This document shows, one piece after another, positions 47,200 to 58,080 of a DNA stretch of 64,000 nt. Positions within the stretch are counted from its first letter, which is position 1. The number at the start of each line of letters is the position of its first letter. The translations under genes and the position numbers were made by a program. Location: assembly GCA_002914805.1 (NCBI GenBank), contig JXTB01000024.1, forward strand, positions 913,240 through 977,239. The letters run 5' to 3'. Under the pieces are notes generated by a model. The model saw only the letters and a program-made list of their open reading frames with translations. It was not told the DNA's origin and did not search any database. The DNA is from Parasponia andersonii (Eukaryota; Streptophyta; Magnoliopsida; Rosales; Cannabaceae).

Positions 47200-49180
47200 G
47201 TGCGAGGCAACCAATATGACACGAGGACTTGTTATAATAATTCAATCAAGCTCGCAACAAAAGATATAACACCTCACACAATGATGGTTCAGCTACAAGG
47301 AGACGCATCAAGGGAAGCTTCAGAAGCATCAAGTGAAGCGTCAGGCGGAATGTCAATCGAAGACCTCGACCCTCAAGAAGTCGATGAAGAGGTCAAGACT
47401 GAACCTATAGAAGATTTGAAAGATTTGCCGATTGATAGGTCTTCGAAGGTTCTAAAAATTGGAGCAAAACTTCAAGAACCCGTGGGAGCTTTATTGATTG
47501 CATTTTTGAAATCAAACTTGGATATTTTCGCATGGCAACATTCGGATATGGTGGGGATTGATCTGAATATCATGTGTCATCATCTCAATATAGATACAAC
47601 GAAGAAGCCTGTGCGGCAAAAAAGAAGAGCCATGAATTCAGAACGCTACGTCGCATTAAAAGAAGAGGTAGAGAAGCTGCTCGAAATTGGATTCATTAGG
47701 GAATCTTTCTATCCAAACTGGCTTGCAAACCCAGTTTTAGTAAAGAAACCCAAAAGGAAGTGGAGAACTTGTATCGATTTTACCGACCTCAACAACACAT
47801 GCCCGAAGGACAGTTTTTCCCTTCCGAGAATCGACCAACTTGTAGATGCAATGTCGGGGCATGAACTCTTAAGCTTCATGGACGCATATTCTGGATATAA
47901 TCAATTTCCCATGTACGAGCTAGATGAGGAGCACACTTCGTTCATAACTGACCGAGGATTGTACTGTTACAAGAAGATGCCCTTTGGACTCATCAAAGTA
48001 GGAGCGACTTATCAGCGTCTTGTCAATACGATGTTTGCAAAACAAATTGGCAAGACAATGGAAGTGTATGTCGATGACATGTTGGTAAAATCGAAGAAAG
48101 CTAAAGATCACATCAAACATCTTGAGGAATGTTCAAAATTCTTCGAAAATATCAGATGAGGCTAAACCCCCAAAAGTGCGCATTCAGGGTAGGATCTGGA
48201 AAATTCCTGGGGTTCATGGTCAACCAGCGAGGAATCGAGGCTAACCCTCAGAAGATACAAGCACTAATCGATATGCAATCTCCTCGCAAACCCAAAGACA
48301 TGCAGAGCCTGGCAAGAAGAGTGGCCGCATTAAGTCGATTTGTGTCCAGGTTAATAGATAAATGTCAACCATTCTTTGAAATACTGAAGGGTTCGAAGAG
48401 GTTCGAGTGGACGGAAGAATGCGAGCAGGCGTTCCAAGAATTAAAAGCACACTTGGGTTCTCCTCCACTCTTGTCGAAACCAAATACAGAGAAAGAATTA
48501 TACTTATATCTCGCTGTTTCCAAATATACGACAAGTGCTGCATTAATTCGAGAAGAAAAAAAGATACAACGACCGGTATATTACATAAGTAAAAGATTGC
48601 TGATGCCGAAACAAGATATCCAGAGATGGAGAAGTTGAGCACTCATCGTCGCATCCAGGAAGCTTCGACCTTATTTTCATACATACTCCATCAAAGTTTC
48701 CACGAATTTTCTATCAAAGCAGGTTCTGCAAAAACCCGAAGCTTCAAGATGACTACTTACGTGGGCGGTTGAGTTGAGTCAGTTTGACATCAATTTTCAA
48801 CCCCGCACTGTGATTAAAGGGCAAGCTCTTGCAAATTTCATTACAGAATTCACAATCTTCCCATAGAAGCAATCGAAAAACCTGCTACAGATTTATCAAG
48901 ATTGTGGAAACTTTACGTCGATGGATCGTCAAATGAGAATGGAGCCAGTACGGGCTTAGTACTAATCAGTTCTGAATGGCACAATATTCATTGTGCACTA
49001 CACTTCAAATTTTCAACGTCAAATAATGAGGCAAAATATGAAGCACTGATAGCTGGGTTAAAGCTCGCACAAGAAATGAAGGTCGAAATGATTGAGGTAT
49101 ACAGTGATTCTCAACTGGTCGTTTGTCAAGTAATCGGTGATTATCAAGCAAGAAGAGAGAGAATGATATCTTATTTATAG
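47200..49180 (+). pseudogene. Tat-like reverse transcriptase and RNase H (frameshifted)
   Basis: RT motifs include RTCIDFTDLNNTCPKDSF (around 47764), FMDAYSGYNQ and VYVDDMLVKSKKA (around 48066-48105). One frame change falls near 48125: the frame ending ECSKFFENIR is continued in another frame by MRLNPQKCAF. Another falls near 48615. RNase H connection sequence follows (RPYF, QFDIN). The RNase H fold proper starts at about 48905 with LYVDGSSNENGASTGL and NNEAKYEALIAGLKLA and ends near 49180. The YVDD site and RNase H acidic residues remain, but the reading frame does not. Confidence 0.9.
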
Positions 49181-49439
49181 GAGGTACAAAGACTATTCTC
49201 GACGTTCACTGCCTATAACAAAAGATGTCGAATTACTGAAGGTGGTCCCTGTCGAATTTCTTGCAAAACCAAGTATCGAGGTAGAGCCCCAAATAGCCAT
49301 GCCGGTTGACAAAAAAATCATCATGGATAGATCCTATAATAAAGTATATACAAAATGGTGATCTCCCCGAAAACAAAGACGATGCAAAGTGACTTCGAAT
49401 GAAGGTAGCTCGCTATGTGTTCTATGACGAGAAGCTTTA

Positions 49440-50520
49440 TCAAAGAAGTTTTAGTGCGCCATTATTATTATGTGTCAATGAAGAAAAAGCACACTACATT
49501 ATGAGGGAAATTCATGAAGGAATGTGTGAAAACCATTCCGGGGGGTAGGCACTTGTGAACAAAGGTTCTCAGACAAGGGTATTTTTGGCCAACTATCAAG
49601 AAGGATATAATAGAATTTGCTAGGAGGTGTGACAAATGTCAACGATTTACGACTATTCCTAGAATGCCACATGTTCCTCTAACTCCAATGACCAGTCCAT
49701 GGCCATTTGCAGTATAGGGAATTGATATTATCGAAATGCTTCCATTGACGCGAGGTAGATTAAAATATGCAATAGTCGCAGTCGATTATTTCATCAAGTG
49801 GACAGAAGCTGAAGCCTTGAGTACGATTTCTATAAAGAAGATGATAGATTTTGTTTATAAATCTATAAGCTGCTATTATGTTTTACTGCATACCATAATT
49901 TCTGATAATGGGAAACAATTTGACTGCGATGAATTCCGTAACTTCTGCAACAACTTAGGCATCAAGAAGAATTTCTCTACTGTTGTTCATCCACAAGCCA
50001 ATGGACAGGTCGAAGCTATAAACAAAATATTTAAACAGAATATAAAAACAAAGCTGGAAGAGCATAAAAGAGTTTGGCCAGAAGTACTCCCTGAAGTGTT
50101 ATGGGCTTATCGCACCACTCAACGAACCACTGCTGAAGAGATTCCATTCTCTTTAGCTTACGGATACGAAGTAATGGTTTCGGTTGAAATTAGTGCGAGC
50201 TCTCTACGACGGTCAACCTATGAGCAAGATCATAACAAAGTACTAATGAGGATTGAGCTCGATCTTTTAGAAGAAAGGCATGAGCAGTCTCAGCTTTGAA
50301 TCGCATCATATCAATAGCGCACTGCTCGATATTATAATTCTAAAGTCAGAAGAAGGGGATTTGAAGTTGGTGATCTTATTCTTTAGTAAGTTCTACCTAA
50401 TAATAAAGAGTACGGTGCTGGTATATTTGGACCCTCTTGGGAAGGACCATATGTAATTGATGCCGTCATTCGACCTGGAACATATAAGTTAGCTCGCACT
50501 GGTGGGCAAAAATCGAGCAT
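49440..50520 (+). pseudogene. Tat-like integrase
   Basis: The zinc-binding region lies around 49500-49640 (REIHEGMCENHSGG, then RRCDKCQRF in another frame). The catalytic core lies in the open stretch 49736-50299: VDYFIKWTEAEA (first Asp), IISDNGKQF (second Asp) and QANGQVEAINK (Glu), followed by WAYRTTQRTT and PFSLAYGYEVM. The C-terminal GPYVIDAVIRPGTYKLA segment (around 50440-50490) is present. It would insert cDNA into chromosomes. Stops and at least one frame change make it inactive. Confidence 0.9.
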
Positions 50521-50613
50521 GCTTGGAATGCAGAACAACTTCGTCGCTATTATCAGTAAATCTTCATGTATTTTCAACAACCTGGGGGGCATCTTGTATA
50601 TGTCATTCGCGGG

Positions 50614-50820
50614 GCATCTTGTATTCGTCATTCGTCATTCGTCAATAAAGATATCTACTTATATTCGTCATTCGTTGTTCGTCATTTGTTATTCGTCATT
50701 CGTTATTCGTCATTCGTCGCATTAATCAATAAAGATGTCTTCTTGTTATTCGTCATTCGTCGTCATCAATAAAGATTTCTTCTTGTTATTCGTCATTCGT
50801 CATCATCAATAAGGATGTCT
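50614..50820 (+). repeat. ATTCGTC array with interleaved longer units
   Basis: The 7-bp word ATTCGTC (or TTCGTCA) recurs many times. Within it a longer unit of about 50-55 bp, carrying CAATAAAGATGTCTTCTTG, recurs about three times. The array lies just after the integrase frame. The repeated CAATAAAGAT could serve as poly(A)-type signals. Peptides read across it are repeat artefacts. Confidence 0.85.
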
Positions 50821-51066
50821 TCTCTTCGATTATTCAATTCGGTTCACCTTTTATAGTTTTATGGCAGTCTTTGAACACCATAAAACTCGGGGGGCAGTGG
50901 AATCAGAATATTATCTTCTACTTGCTTCCTAAGGGACTATGCAAACGTCCATTTAGAGGAGTTGGAATTTTAGATCGCCGAATTTCTAAAATTTCTTAAA
51001 ATCTTAGGATTTTCTCCTCGCTTCATGCCATACCATGTCATATTACGCAATTTCCCTCCTCGAACA
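50821..51066. other. Post-integrase spacer with an internal polypurine-like motif
   Basis: CATAAAACTCGGGGGGCAGT near 50879-50898 resembles the real polypurine tract (AGCTGGGGGGCAATTG) before the 3' LTR. Nothing else recognised. Confidence 0.4.
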
Positions 51067-52019
51067 ACAAAGTAACTAAGCAAAATGTTCATTGTTCGAT
51101 GTGATATATTGCTATATTACATTTTGCCATGGAACTTTTGAAAAACAGTATTGAGTTCGCATCACTCATACTTGTTGTTTTCTTAAGTGACCTAACCTAT
51201 CCTAACACTTGAAACCCGTTTTAAGTGTGTTGGATTCGAATCGCAATAGCATACCAATCAGTCACCTAGTGATTGACTACTTGGTTAAATTATGTATCTT
51301 TATATTACAATGTAGTGTTTTAATTATTTTGTAGAAATAAATGTTTAAGCATTTATTGATAAAGGCTCGCACCTGTATGCAAGCAAAGTATTACCAAAAA
51401 AAAAATTAAGGGACGAAGCCCGCATTGTTCCGAAACTTTAAAAAAATAATATATAAAAGCTATGCAGATGTTCTCGCTCCACCATCTCCAGTTTTGGCAA
51501 CTTCGGCTTCCTTCTAACTCTAGACGAGCTCGACCACATCTTNACAAAGTAACTAAGCAAAATGTTCATTGTTCGATGTGATATATTGCTATATTACATT
51601 TTGCCATGGAACTTTTGAAAAACAGTATTGAGTTCGCATCACTCATACTTGTTGTTTTCTTAAGTGACCTAACCTATCCTAACACTTGAAACCCGTTTTA
51701 AGTGTGTTGGATTCGAATCGCAATAGCATACCAATCAGTCACCTAGTGATTGACTACTTGGTTAAATTATGTATCTTTATATTACAATGTAGTGTTTTAA
51801 TTATTTTGTAGAAATAAATGTTTAAGCATTTATTGATAAAGGCTCGCACCTGTATGCAAGCAAAGTATTACCAAAAAAAAAATTAAGGGACGAAGCCCGC
51901 ATTGTTCCGAAACTTTAAAAAAATAATATATAAAAGCTATGCAGATGTTCTCGCTCCACCATCTCCAGTTTTGGCAACTTCGGCTTCCTTCTAACTCTAG
52001 ACGAGCTCGACCACATCTT
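51067..52019. repeat. 476-bp exact duplication joined by one N (probable assembly artefact)
   Basis: 51067-51542 and 51544-52019 appear identical base for base, with only the single N at 51543 between them. Identical copies separated by a placeholder N are what results when two overlapping contigs are joined without merging. Real duplications in this old element would be expected to differ. Confidence 0.85.
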
Positions 52020-52640
52020 CATGAAGGATGGAAAAGTCGAAATCCGAATGCTCGCAGAAGATATTATATATTATGGTCGATGAGGCGATGTCACTAGCTT
52101 TTTCTTCGAGCTCCTTGCCTTCAGTAGCCTTGAATTCTTATATAGCCTTGTGAGCCACTTCTATCATTGCCTTCTCTAGAATATCCAGATGCTCGGAGAT
52201 TATCTTCTCAAGTTTTTTAATTTTCTCCTCGAGCTTTTCCTTGGCCAGACCCTCGCGTAGCTGCTGATTTTCCAGTTCGAAGGATTTTTTTCTCTTCCTC
52301 ACGAGCCTTCTCCGAGTCCTCGAATGCTTGGGTTATTTCTTCGACTTTTTCGGCTTTTCAATACATTCTAGGACCGGGTCATGCATCAAATAGTAGCTGC
52401 AGCGGTCTGAAAATATAACACATCAATACCAAAAAAGTGCGTTGAAGAGAGAAGATAGAAGATGCTTATATTTGCCAACATCCTCATCGCAGAACCGAAG
52501 GCAATCTTGGCTGGTCGTCGCTTCATCCTCGCCTAGCCATCCTTAGAAGTGAAACAGTCGATGAAGGCCGCGATCATACCAGCTTTTTCTGGCTGAAGGG
52601 TGGCGAGGCTGAGACGTTTAAAGCGGATCATGCAGCTCGC
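51937..52640 (-). pseudogene. Antisense ORF of the Tat element, 3' (C-terminal) part
   Basis: Minus strand. From about 52640 the frame gives SLATLQPEKAGMIAAFIDCF and KRRPAKIAFGSAMRM. An acceptor-like pyrimidine stretch ending TTTTCAG (52407) precedes a coiled-coil-like part with FELENQQLREGLAKEKLEEK and KKLEKIISEHLDILEKAMIE, then HEDVVELV. It ends at TAG (51937-51939). The heptad-rich Glu/Lys/Leu tail is the usual C-terminus of the 'putative gypsy-type transposon' proteins (the Transposase_28 group) found antisense in Tat elements; their function is unknown. At least three in-frame stops are present. The N-terminal part is at 55030-56388, separated by the foreign pol fragment. Confidence 0.65.
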
Positions 52641-52644
52641 CGAA

Positions 52645-54920
52645 AGATTTGATTTTCACTAGGAAATCTGCTATGACCTGCCCCTTCTTCGCTACTCGGG
52701 GCCGATACTCGATGTCGTATATCCCAATTCGATGGCCCACTTGGTTAGTCACCTTGACAGGTCTGGTTTATTCAAGATCTACCGAATGGGGAAGTCCATG
52801 TACACGGTAACAGAGTGTGCTTCAAAGTATTGCCTGAGTCTCTTCTTAACGTTGACCAGAGCGAGGACCAGTTTCTCTGCCATACTATATCGCGTCTTGG
52901 TGTCCAGGAGCATGCGGCTTGTATAAAACACCGGCTTCTGCTTGCTGTCTTCCTTGACAAATAGTACGACGTTGATCGCTACTTCGGACACTGCTAAATA
53001 AGTGTACAGGCACTCCCCCTCTGCTAGGGAAGCCAGGATGGGCGGGTGACTTAGGTACAGCTTGAGGTCTATCAATGCCTTGTCCTGTTCCTCCCCTCAA
53101 GCAACAGTGGAGCTTCTCTTTATGCACTGGAAAAAAGGCTTGCATCGGTCAGACATCTTGGAGACGAACCGGCTGAGGGCGGCTATCTTCCCGGCTAGGC
53201 GCTGGACTTCCCGAATAGTCGAGGGTCTCTGCACATCTGCGATAGAGGACAACTGCGTAGGGTTGGCCTCGATACCCCTTCTGCTTACGATGTGCCCCAA
53301 GAACTGGCCAGAGGACACCCCGAATGCGCATTTCTTGTGGTTCAGGCGTATCCGATATTGCCTCAGAATCTAGAAACACTCGTCCAAATGTCCCAGATGA
53401 CCCGAAGCTTCTCTGCTTTTTACGACCATATCATCGATATAGACTTCCATAGTTTTCCCTAGCTGTCTGGCGAATATTTTGTTTATGAGCCTCTGGTAGG
53501 TCGCCCCCGCATTCTTCAAATCGAACGGCATGAGTCTGTAATAGTACAGGCCTCGCTCCGTGATAAATGTCATGTGGATCTGGTCTTCCTCGTACAGGGG
53601 GATCTGGTTGTATCCGACTAGACATCCAAAAATCTCATTCTGTCGAATCCTGCCGTTGCTTCTACCATCTGATCGATCTTTGGCAGGGGGAAGCTATCCT
53701 TCGGGCAAGCCTTGTTCAAGTTGGTGAAGTCTATACAAGTTCGGTCGTCGCCGTTCTTCTTCTTCACTACCACCGGGTTGGAGATCCAGGATGGGTATAC
53801 GCATTCCATGATTAGGCCGTTTTCCAACAGCGTCTCTACCTCCTTGTTGATCGCCCTGTTTTTTCCTGGTACGAACCTTCGGGGTCTCTGCCTGACCGAA
53901 GGGAAATTTGGATCTATGTTCAACCGGTGACAGGCATGTGCGGGGTCAATCCTGGGTATGTCAATGTGGGACCAAGCGAAGACGTCTTGGTTCCGCCTCA
54001 GGAATCCCAATAGCTCGTTCTTTTCCTCTTCGGGCAACAGGGCCCTGACTAATATTACCTTTGTCGGCTCTGCCTCTTTCAAAGGGACCGCCACCAGCTC
54101 TTCAATCGTAGACTCTGGTCCGTCAGACTCCTCTTCGATCTGTTTCATGTATGCTGACAGGCGGTCCTTTGATTGCTATTCGTCCCCCCGTTGGGGCGTT
54201 CGTACTCGCACTAGGTCCCTTCAGGGCTGCTGAAAAACAATTCCTCGCAGAGGCCTGGTCTTCTTTGATGTCTATCGTATAGATACTGTCCTTTGATTGA
54301 TATCTTAAGACCTAGTGGAGGGTGGAAGCGACTCCATGTATGGCGTGGATCCATCCTCTCCCCATGATGACGTTGAAGGAGGATGGGCAGTCGATAACGA
54401 TGAAGTCCACGTCCAAGCATCTCTCCGCCGCGCAGACCTTCAAGGTCACAATGCCCAAAGGGCTGACCTTGGTACTATCAAAAGCGAATAGCGGCTGACA
54501 GGTCGGTCTGAGCGCATTCCGATTCAGGCCCATGTTCTCGAACGTGCTGAGGAACAAGATATCGATGCTGCTTCCTCCGTCGATTAGGACCCTTTTGACC
54601 AACGCGGAGTCGATCTGTAATTTAATCACCAGGGGGTCGTCGTGTGGCAGGCACACCGTGGTCAAATCTTGCTGGGTGAAGGCGATGGGGGCGGTGAAGG
54701 CGCAGCTTTCACCCACCCTCAAATGGTTAACGGCATGCCCCATCCCTCTCAGGCGCTTCACCCTCTCCTCGGTTTTTCTTAGGCACTTTTCCTTCTCTTC
54801 CTGACCCTAGGTCTACTCAAGTCTACCCATGATGGTCAGCACTATCCTCAGGGCTTTGTCTCCTGAACCGGAGGCTTGGGTCTGCTTGCCTTTTTCGGCC
54901 TTGTGGCGTCTTCCTGCAGC
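52645..54920 (-). mobile_element. Fragment of another Tat-like element (gag end, protease, RT, RNase H)
   Basis: Minus strand. A gag tail (KALRIVLTIMG, around 54850) leads to the protease around 54540-54590 (RVLIDGGSSIDILF). RT follows with RTCIDFTNLNKACPKDSF (around 53700-53750), GLYYYRLMPFDLKNAGATYQ and EVYIDDMVVKSREA (around 53410-53450). RNase H connection and start follow, to YDIEYRPR and GQVIADFL (around 52670). There is no integrase and no LTRs. The stretch is clearly GC-richer than the element around it and its RT differs from that at 47200-49180, so it comes from a different family. Long open pieces remain (53618-54148, 54312-54761) but stops and frame changes occur. Edges are approximate. 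Confidence 0.82.
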
Positions 54921-55029
54921 TGGATTCCGCCAGTTGGCGATGGAGTGTGAAAAGCTCCTCGTCCTTATTGACCTGACTCGGTCCCTTAGAAGAAGTGGCT
55001 GTCTCCTTAGATGGCTCAGGTTGGCTCGC

Positions 55030-56388
55030 AGTTTGAGGCTGAGGAGGAGGTGAGCTTGTCGAGATATCCTCGAAGGTGACTTTTCATTTCTTTGAAGTGT
55101 CAACCTTCTCTTTCCCTTTTGTCGAAGAAGGAGGTGTGCTCTCTGGTGTCTTAGACTTTGCCATTGACCCCAGAGTGGAAGGCGGTGCTCGCAGTCCGCT
55201 GCCAATAGCCATTTCTGTATAAATATGCGAGTTAGCATGCGAGGTGACATAATGCGACGAAAAGAAAAGAAAAATAACTACCTTCTTGCTGACGAGAAAT
55301 TGGTGGTGATGCAGCTTCTGAAGATGATGCTTCCGAGATTGTAGGTGTGGCAGGTTCTTTTCATTTCCTGGGTTTGGAAGACGAGGCACCCTTCTGTTTT
55401 CTCGGCTTCTTCTTCAAGCTCGAGGGTTTGGTCGGACGGTTAGAATCTGGGAAGGCGGCTCCTCTTGGAAGCAGTTTGCAAGCAACTAAGTTCTTAGTTG
55501 TCCTAAGCCTCTTCTAATCAAATTCTTCGATCGAAAGGTTATTTATTTTATATACCCTTGCGAGCTGCTCTTTGGAGAGTCCTGGTCATTTCCTATTATC
55601 TGCGATGATAGAGTACGATCAGAATAATATATTTATGTAGAGAAAGCAATAAGCTGAAAGTTACCTACCAGGGTTCTGAAAGAAGCCGTTATCCGCATAG
55701 TCAAAGTGGAAAAATAGATTTTTCCATTTTCTCATGTTGTTGCGGACCCCGTAGATAGTTTTTATTGCTTGGTTTGACCACTTGCTCGCATAGAAGAAGC
55801 CGAAGTCTGATGGGTTTGATTTCACTTAGTAGAACCAAGCGAACTCTTCAGAAGTGGGGGCCTCTAAACCTAATTTATGGTATAGTATGTACAAACCTAC
55901 CATATATCTATATGTATTTGGAGTTAGTTGAAAAAGGACGACTCCATAATAATCAACGATTGATTTTATGTATGGATGAAGTGGGAGGTAGACACCGCAT
56001 CTAAGAACTGCTTCTAAGAATGAGGCAATTCCGCGAGGAGGTGTGTGTGGTCGATTGAACTCTGTGGGAAGGCGAAGAGGGACGTCCATTTTATAGTTGC
56101 ATACGATCTTTTTGAGCTTGTTTGTTGAACAGCTCATCTTTATATTGGTACATGATCAATCTCCCTCTACATATTGATAACCCGTTGCGAATGCAGGGGC
56201 ATCTTTGATATGCCGAGGCCACTGGTCTCAAGAGAGGTCGCCTATACGAGGACTACTTTACTTGACCTCAGTTATTTCCACTTCAGGTTCTGGCTCAAGG
56301 TAGTTTCGAGGTTTATAGAGCTAATGCTAGTATTGGAAGATTCTCCTGAGAATGCATTCCCTTCCCTAAAATCCTCACTACTAGACAT
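55030..56388 (-). pseudogene. Antisense ORF of the Tat element, 5' (N-terminal) part with candidate introns
   Basis: Minus strand. The conserved block at 55826-56137 includes PRGIASFLEAVLRCGVYLPL and HPYIKSIVDYYGVVLFQLTP, the hallmark of the 'putative gypsy-type transposon' (Transposase_28) group. The frame continues with FYASKWSNQ and NGFFQNP. Two short GT-AG intervals look like introns: 55668-55600 (69 nt, GTAGGTAAC...TCGCAG) and 55281-55215 (67 nt, GTAGTT...ATACAG). Joining across the first continues a sensible frame (KEQLARVY, LRTTKNLVACKLLPRGAAFP) into a basic Lys/Ser-rich stretch, and across the second into SGLRAPPSTLGSMAKSKT. Stops are present. The function of this group is unknown; it could be a captured gene or a packaging or regulatory factor. 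Confidence 0.65.
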
Positions 56389-57439
56389 CTAAAAAGAAAT
56401 ATGGATGGGTTTAGTCCTATGCGAGTATCAGGGATCTTCGCTATATGCGAGCAGTTTGGGGTCACATCCTAGGATTACACCGACAAGCTGCTCATCGGAT
56501 TTTTTCTAATCGATCTACAGATTCATAAAAATTATTCGAGCAATTCTTCGATAATTCATCACTCGACAGATTATAGTTTTCAAAAAACAAGGTTTCAGAT
56601 CCTAAAATTTTTCTACGGGTTCGTCTGTCTGTCAATCATCTAAAAAGAGTCTATTCTATAAATTAATGGAAAGATTCTGAAAACTTTCCATTTTTTTAGT
56701 CCATCCGAATATGGGATGGGTTTATGTTCAGGGCATTTAGGCTCTAAGATTTGTCTCTATTTCTAGAAATAGGATCTGTAAATGAGAGTTTTCTGAAAAA
56801 TCGAAGAACAATAAGAGAGAGAGAGAGAGAGAGAGAGAGGATATATACTAACCTTTTTTCGAAGACAGAAAGACCAAGATGACGTCTAAAGGATTGTGGT
56901 GAAAACTTATCGGAGAAGATGATGAAGATGTGCGAGCTGAAAAACAGAACGACGCCGGAAGGATTGCTTTATGGACGCTTCGAGTTTCAGGAGTGAGAGA
57001 AACATAAGGTGATAGGGTTTGAGTTTTGAAGAAGAGTCGGATTGATATTCGATATATATGTCTCAAGCGTCGTCAAATCACAGCCGTAGATCAAGGTATT
57101 TAATTTTCAGATCTAAAGGTCGAAGTTCACACGGGAGTTAAATTTTTCGAAATTAAATCAGTATCTTTTCAAAATTCGAAACGTCTCGATTTAAGACAAC
57201 AGCTAGCGTCATCGCTATTATCGTGTCTGCTCGAAAACAGAAAAGTATCCTCGAGTTTCACTATTCTTCTAAGAAAAGGTGACACGTGATTTCGTCTATC
57301 AGAAAAAGTATGCGTGGTTCTGAAAAGGTGAGATTTGAGAGCTGGCGGCTCTTCGAAAATCTCAAGCTTATGTCATGACATCGCATTTTTTAAGCTCACA
57401 TTCATCAAAGAAGGAAGCTCCATTTTGTCTTAAAGAACT
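56389..57439. other. Tat element region between antisense ORF and polypurine tract
   Basis: No pol domain. It contains a (GA)n run at 56815-56839 and minus-strand TATA-like AT runs. It would hold the promoter of the antisense ORF if it has its own. A minus-strand frame at 56848-57066 is not recognisable. Confidence 0.4.
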
Positions 57440-57458
57440 AATGGAGCTGGGGGGCAAT
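57440..57458 (+). other. Polypurine tract of the Tat-like element
   Basis: ATGGAGCTGGGGGGCAAT directly precedes the TGTTGTGC start of the 3' LTR. The G-run with a following CAAT is usual in this branch. Confidence 0.8.
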
Positions 57459-58076
57459 TGTTGTGCAGTCTAAAAATTATATGTTAGTCAATACCAAAAA
57501 GAAAAAGTTAGCGACTAAGTGGACGTGTCAGGTCATATGAGTAAGTTAAGTGCGACCTCCTCTGAACGAGTTAAGTGCGACCTCCTCCGAACGAATTAAG
57601 TGCGACCTCCTCTGAACGAGTTAAGTACGACTAGAATGAAAAAGAAACTAGATCAAGCTTCGTCAAGCCGGTAATCTACAAAGAAAGGAAAACAAAAGTT
57701 TCTCTTTTAAGATTAACCAGTCGTCTTATTTTAGTTATTACCCAGTTATATTGTTACTCAAACTGTATTTTCTGATTACACACTTACCCATTTTCATAAT
57801 TGGGAAACATTGAACTACATTCACCTATATAAGGGGAAGTTCAATGCTGCCGTGGGATCTCTCTTTTTTAGAGAACTTAGAGACTCTCTTTCACTTTCTG
57901 AACAAACTCTGCACTCTCTTATAATCCTCTAGAAAATAGTGAAAAAACAGTGGACGTAAGCTCATCTTTTTTGGGGCTGAACCACTATAAAATTCTTGTC
58001 TCTTTATTTGCTTTGATTTATTAACTCTTTTCACACACAAGCTACATCCTACAATTTCCAAAATACATTGTTGACA
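57459..58076 (+). repeat. 3' LTR of the Tat-like element
   Basis: It starts TGTTGTGC and ends CATTGTTGACA. It is collinear with the 5' LTR, including CACCTATATAAGGGGAAGTT. It has about 3.6 copies of the 25-bp repeat (57543-57632) against about 6.6 in the 5' LTR. Confidence 0.92.
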
Positions 58077-58080
58077 AAAC

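Larger units (their letters stand above)
44058..58076 (+). mobile_element. Tat-like Ty3/gypsy element nested in the copia gag
   Basis: Direct LTRs lie at 44058-44749 (692 bp) and 57459-58076 (618 bp). Both start TGTTGTGC and end CATTGTTGACA. gag, protease, RT, RNase H and integrase follow on the plus strand to about 50520. A long non-pol region with an antisense ORF precedes the polypurine tract and 3' LTR. This layout, with RT before integrase and an extra antisense ORF, is that of the Tat branch. The insertion interrupts the copia gag just after its zinc knuckle. No clean target duplication was found: left flank TTCAT, right flank AAAAC. The 14-kb size is inflated by an internal foreign fragment and a likely assembly duplication. 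Confidence 0.9.

Noticed and set aside
52407-52479. Third intron of the antisense ORF
   Set aside because: The acceptor is convincing but no donor joins the two sides in frame, so it is mentioned only as acceptor-like.
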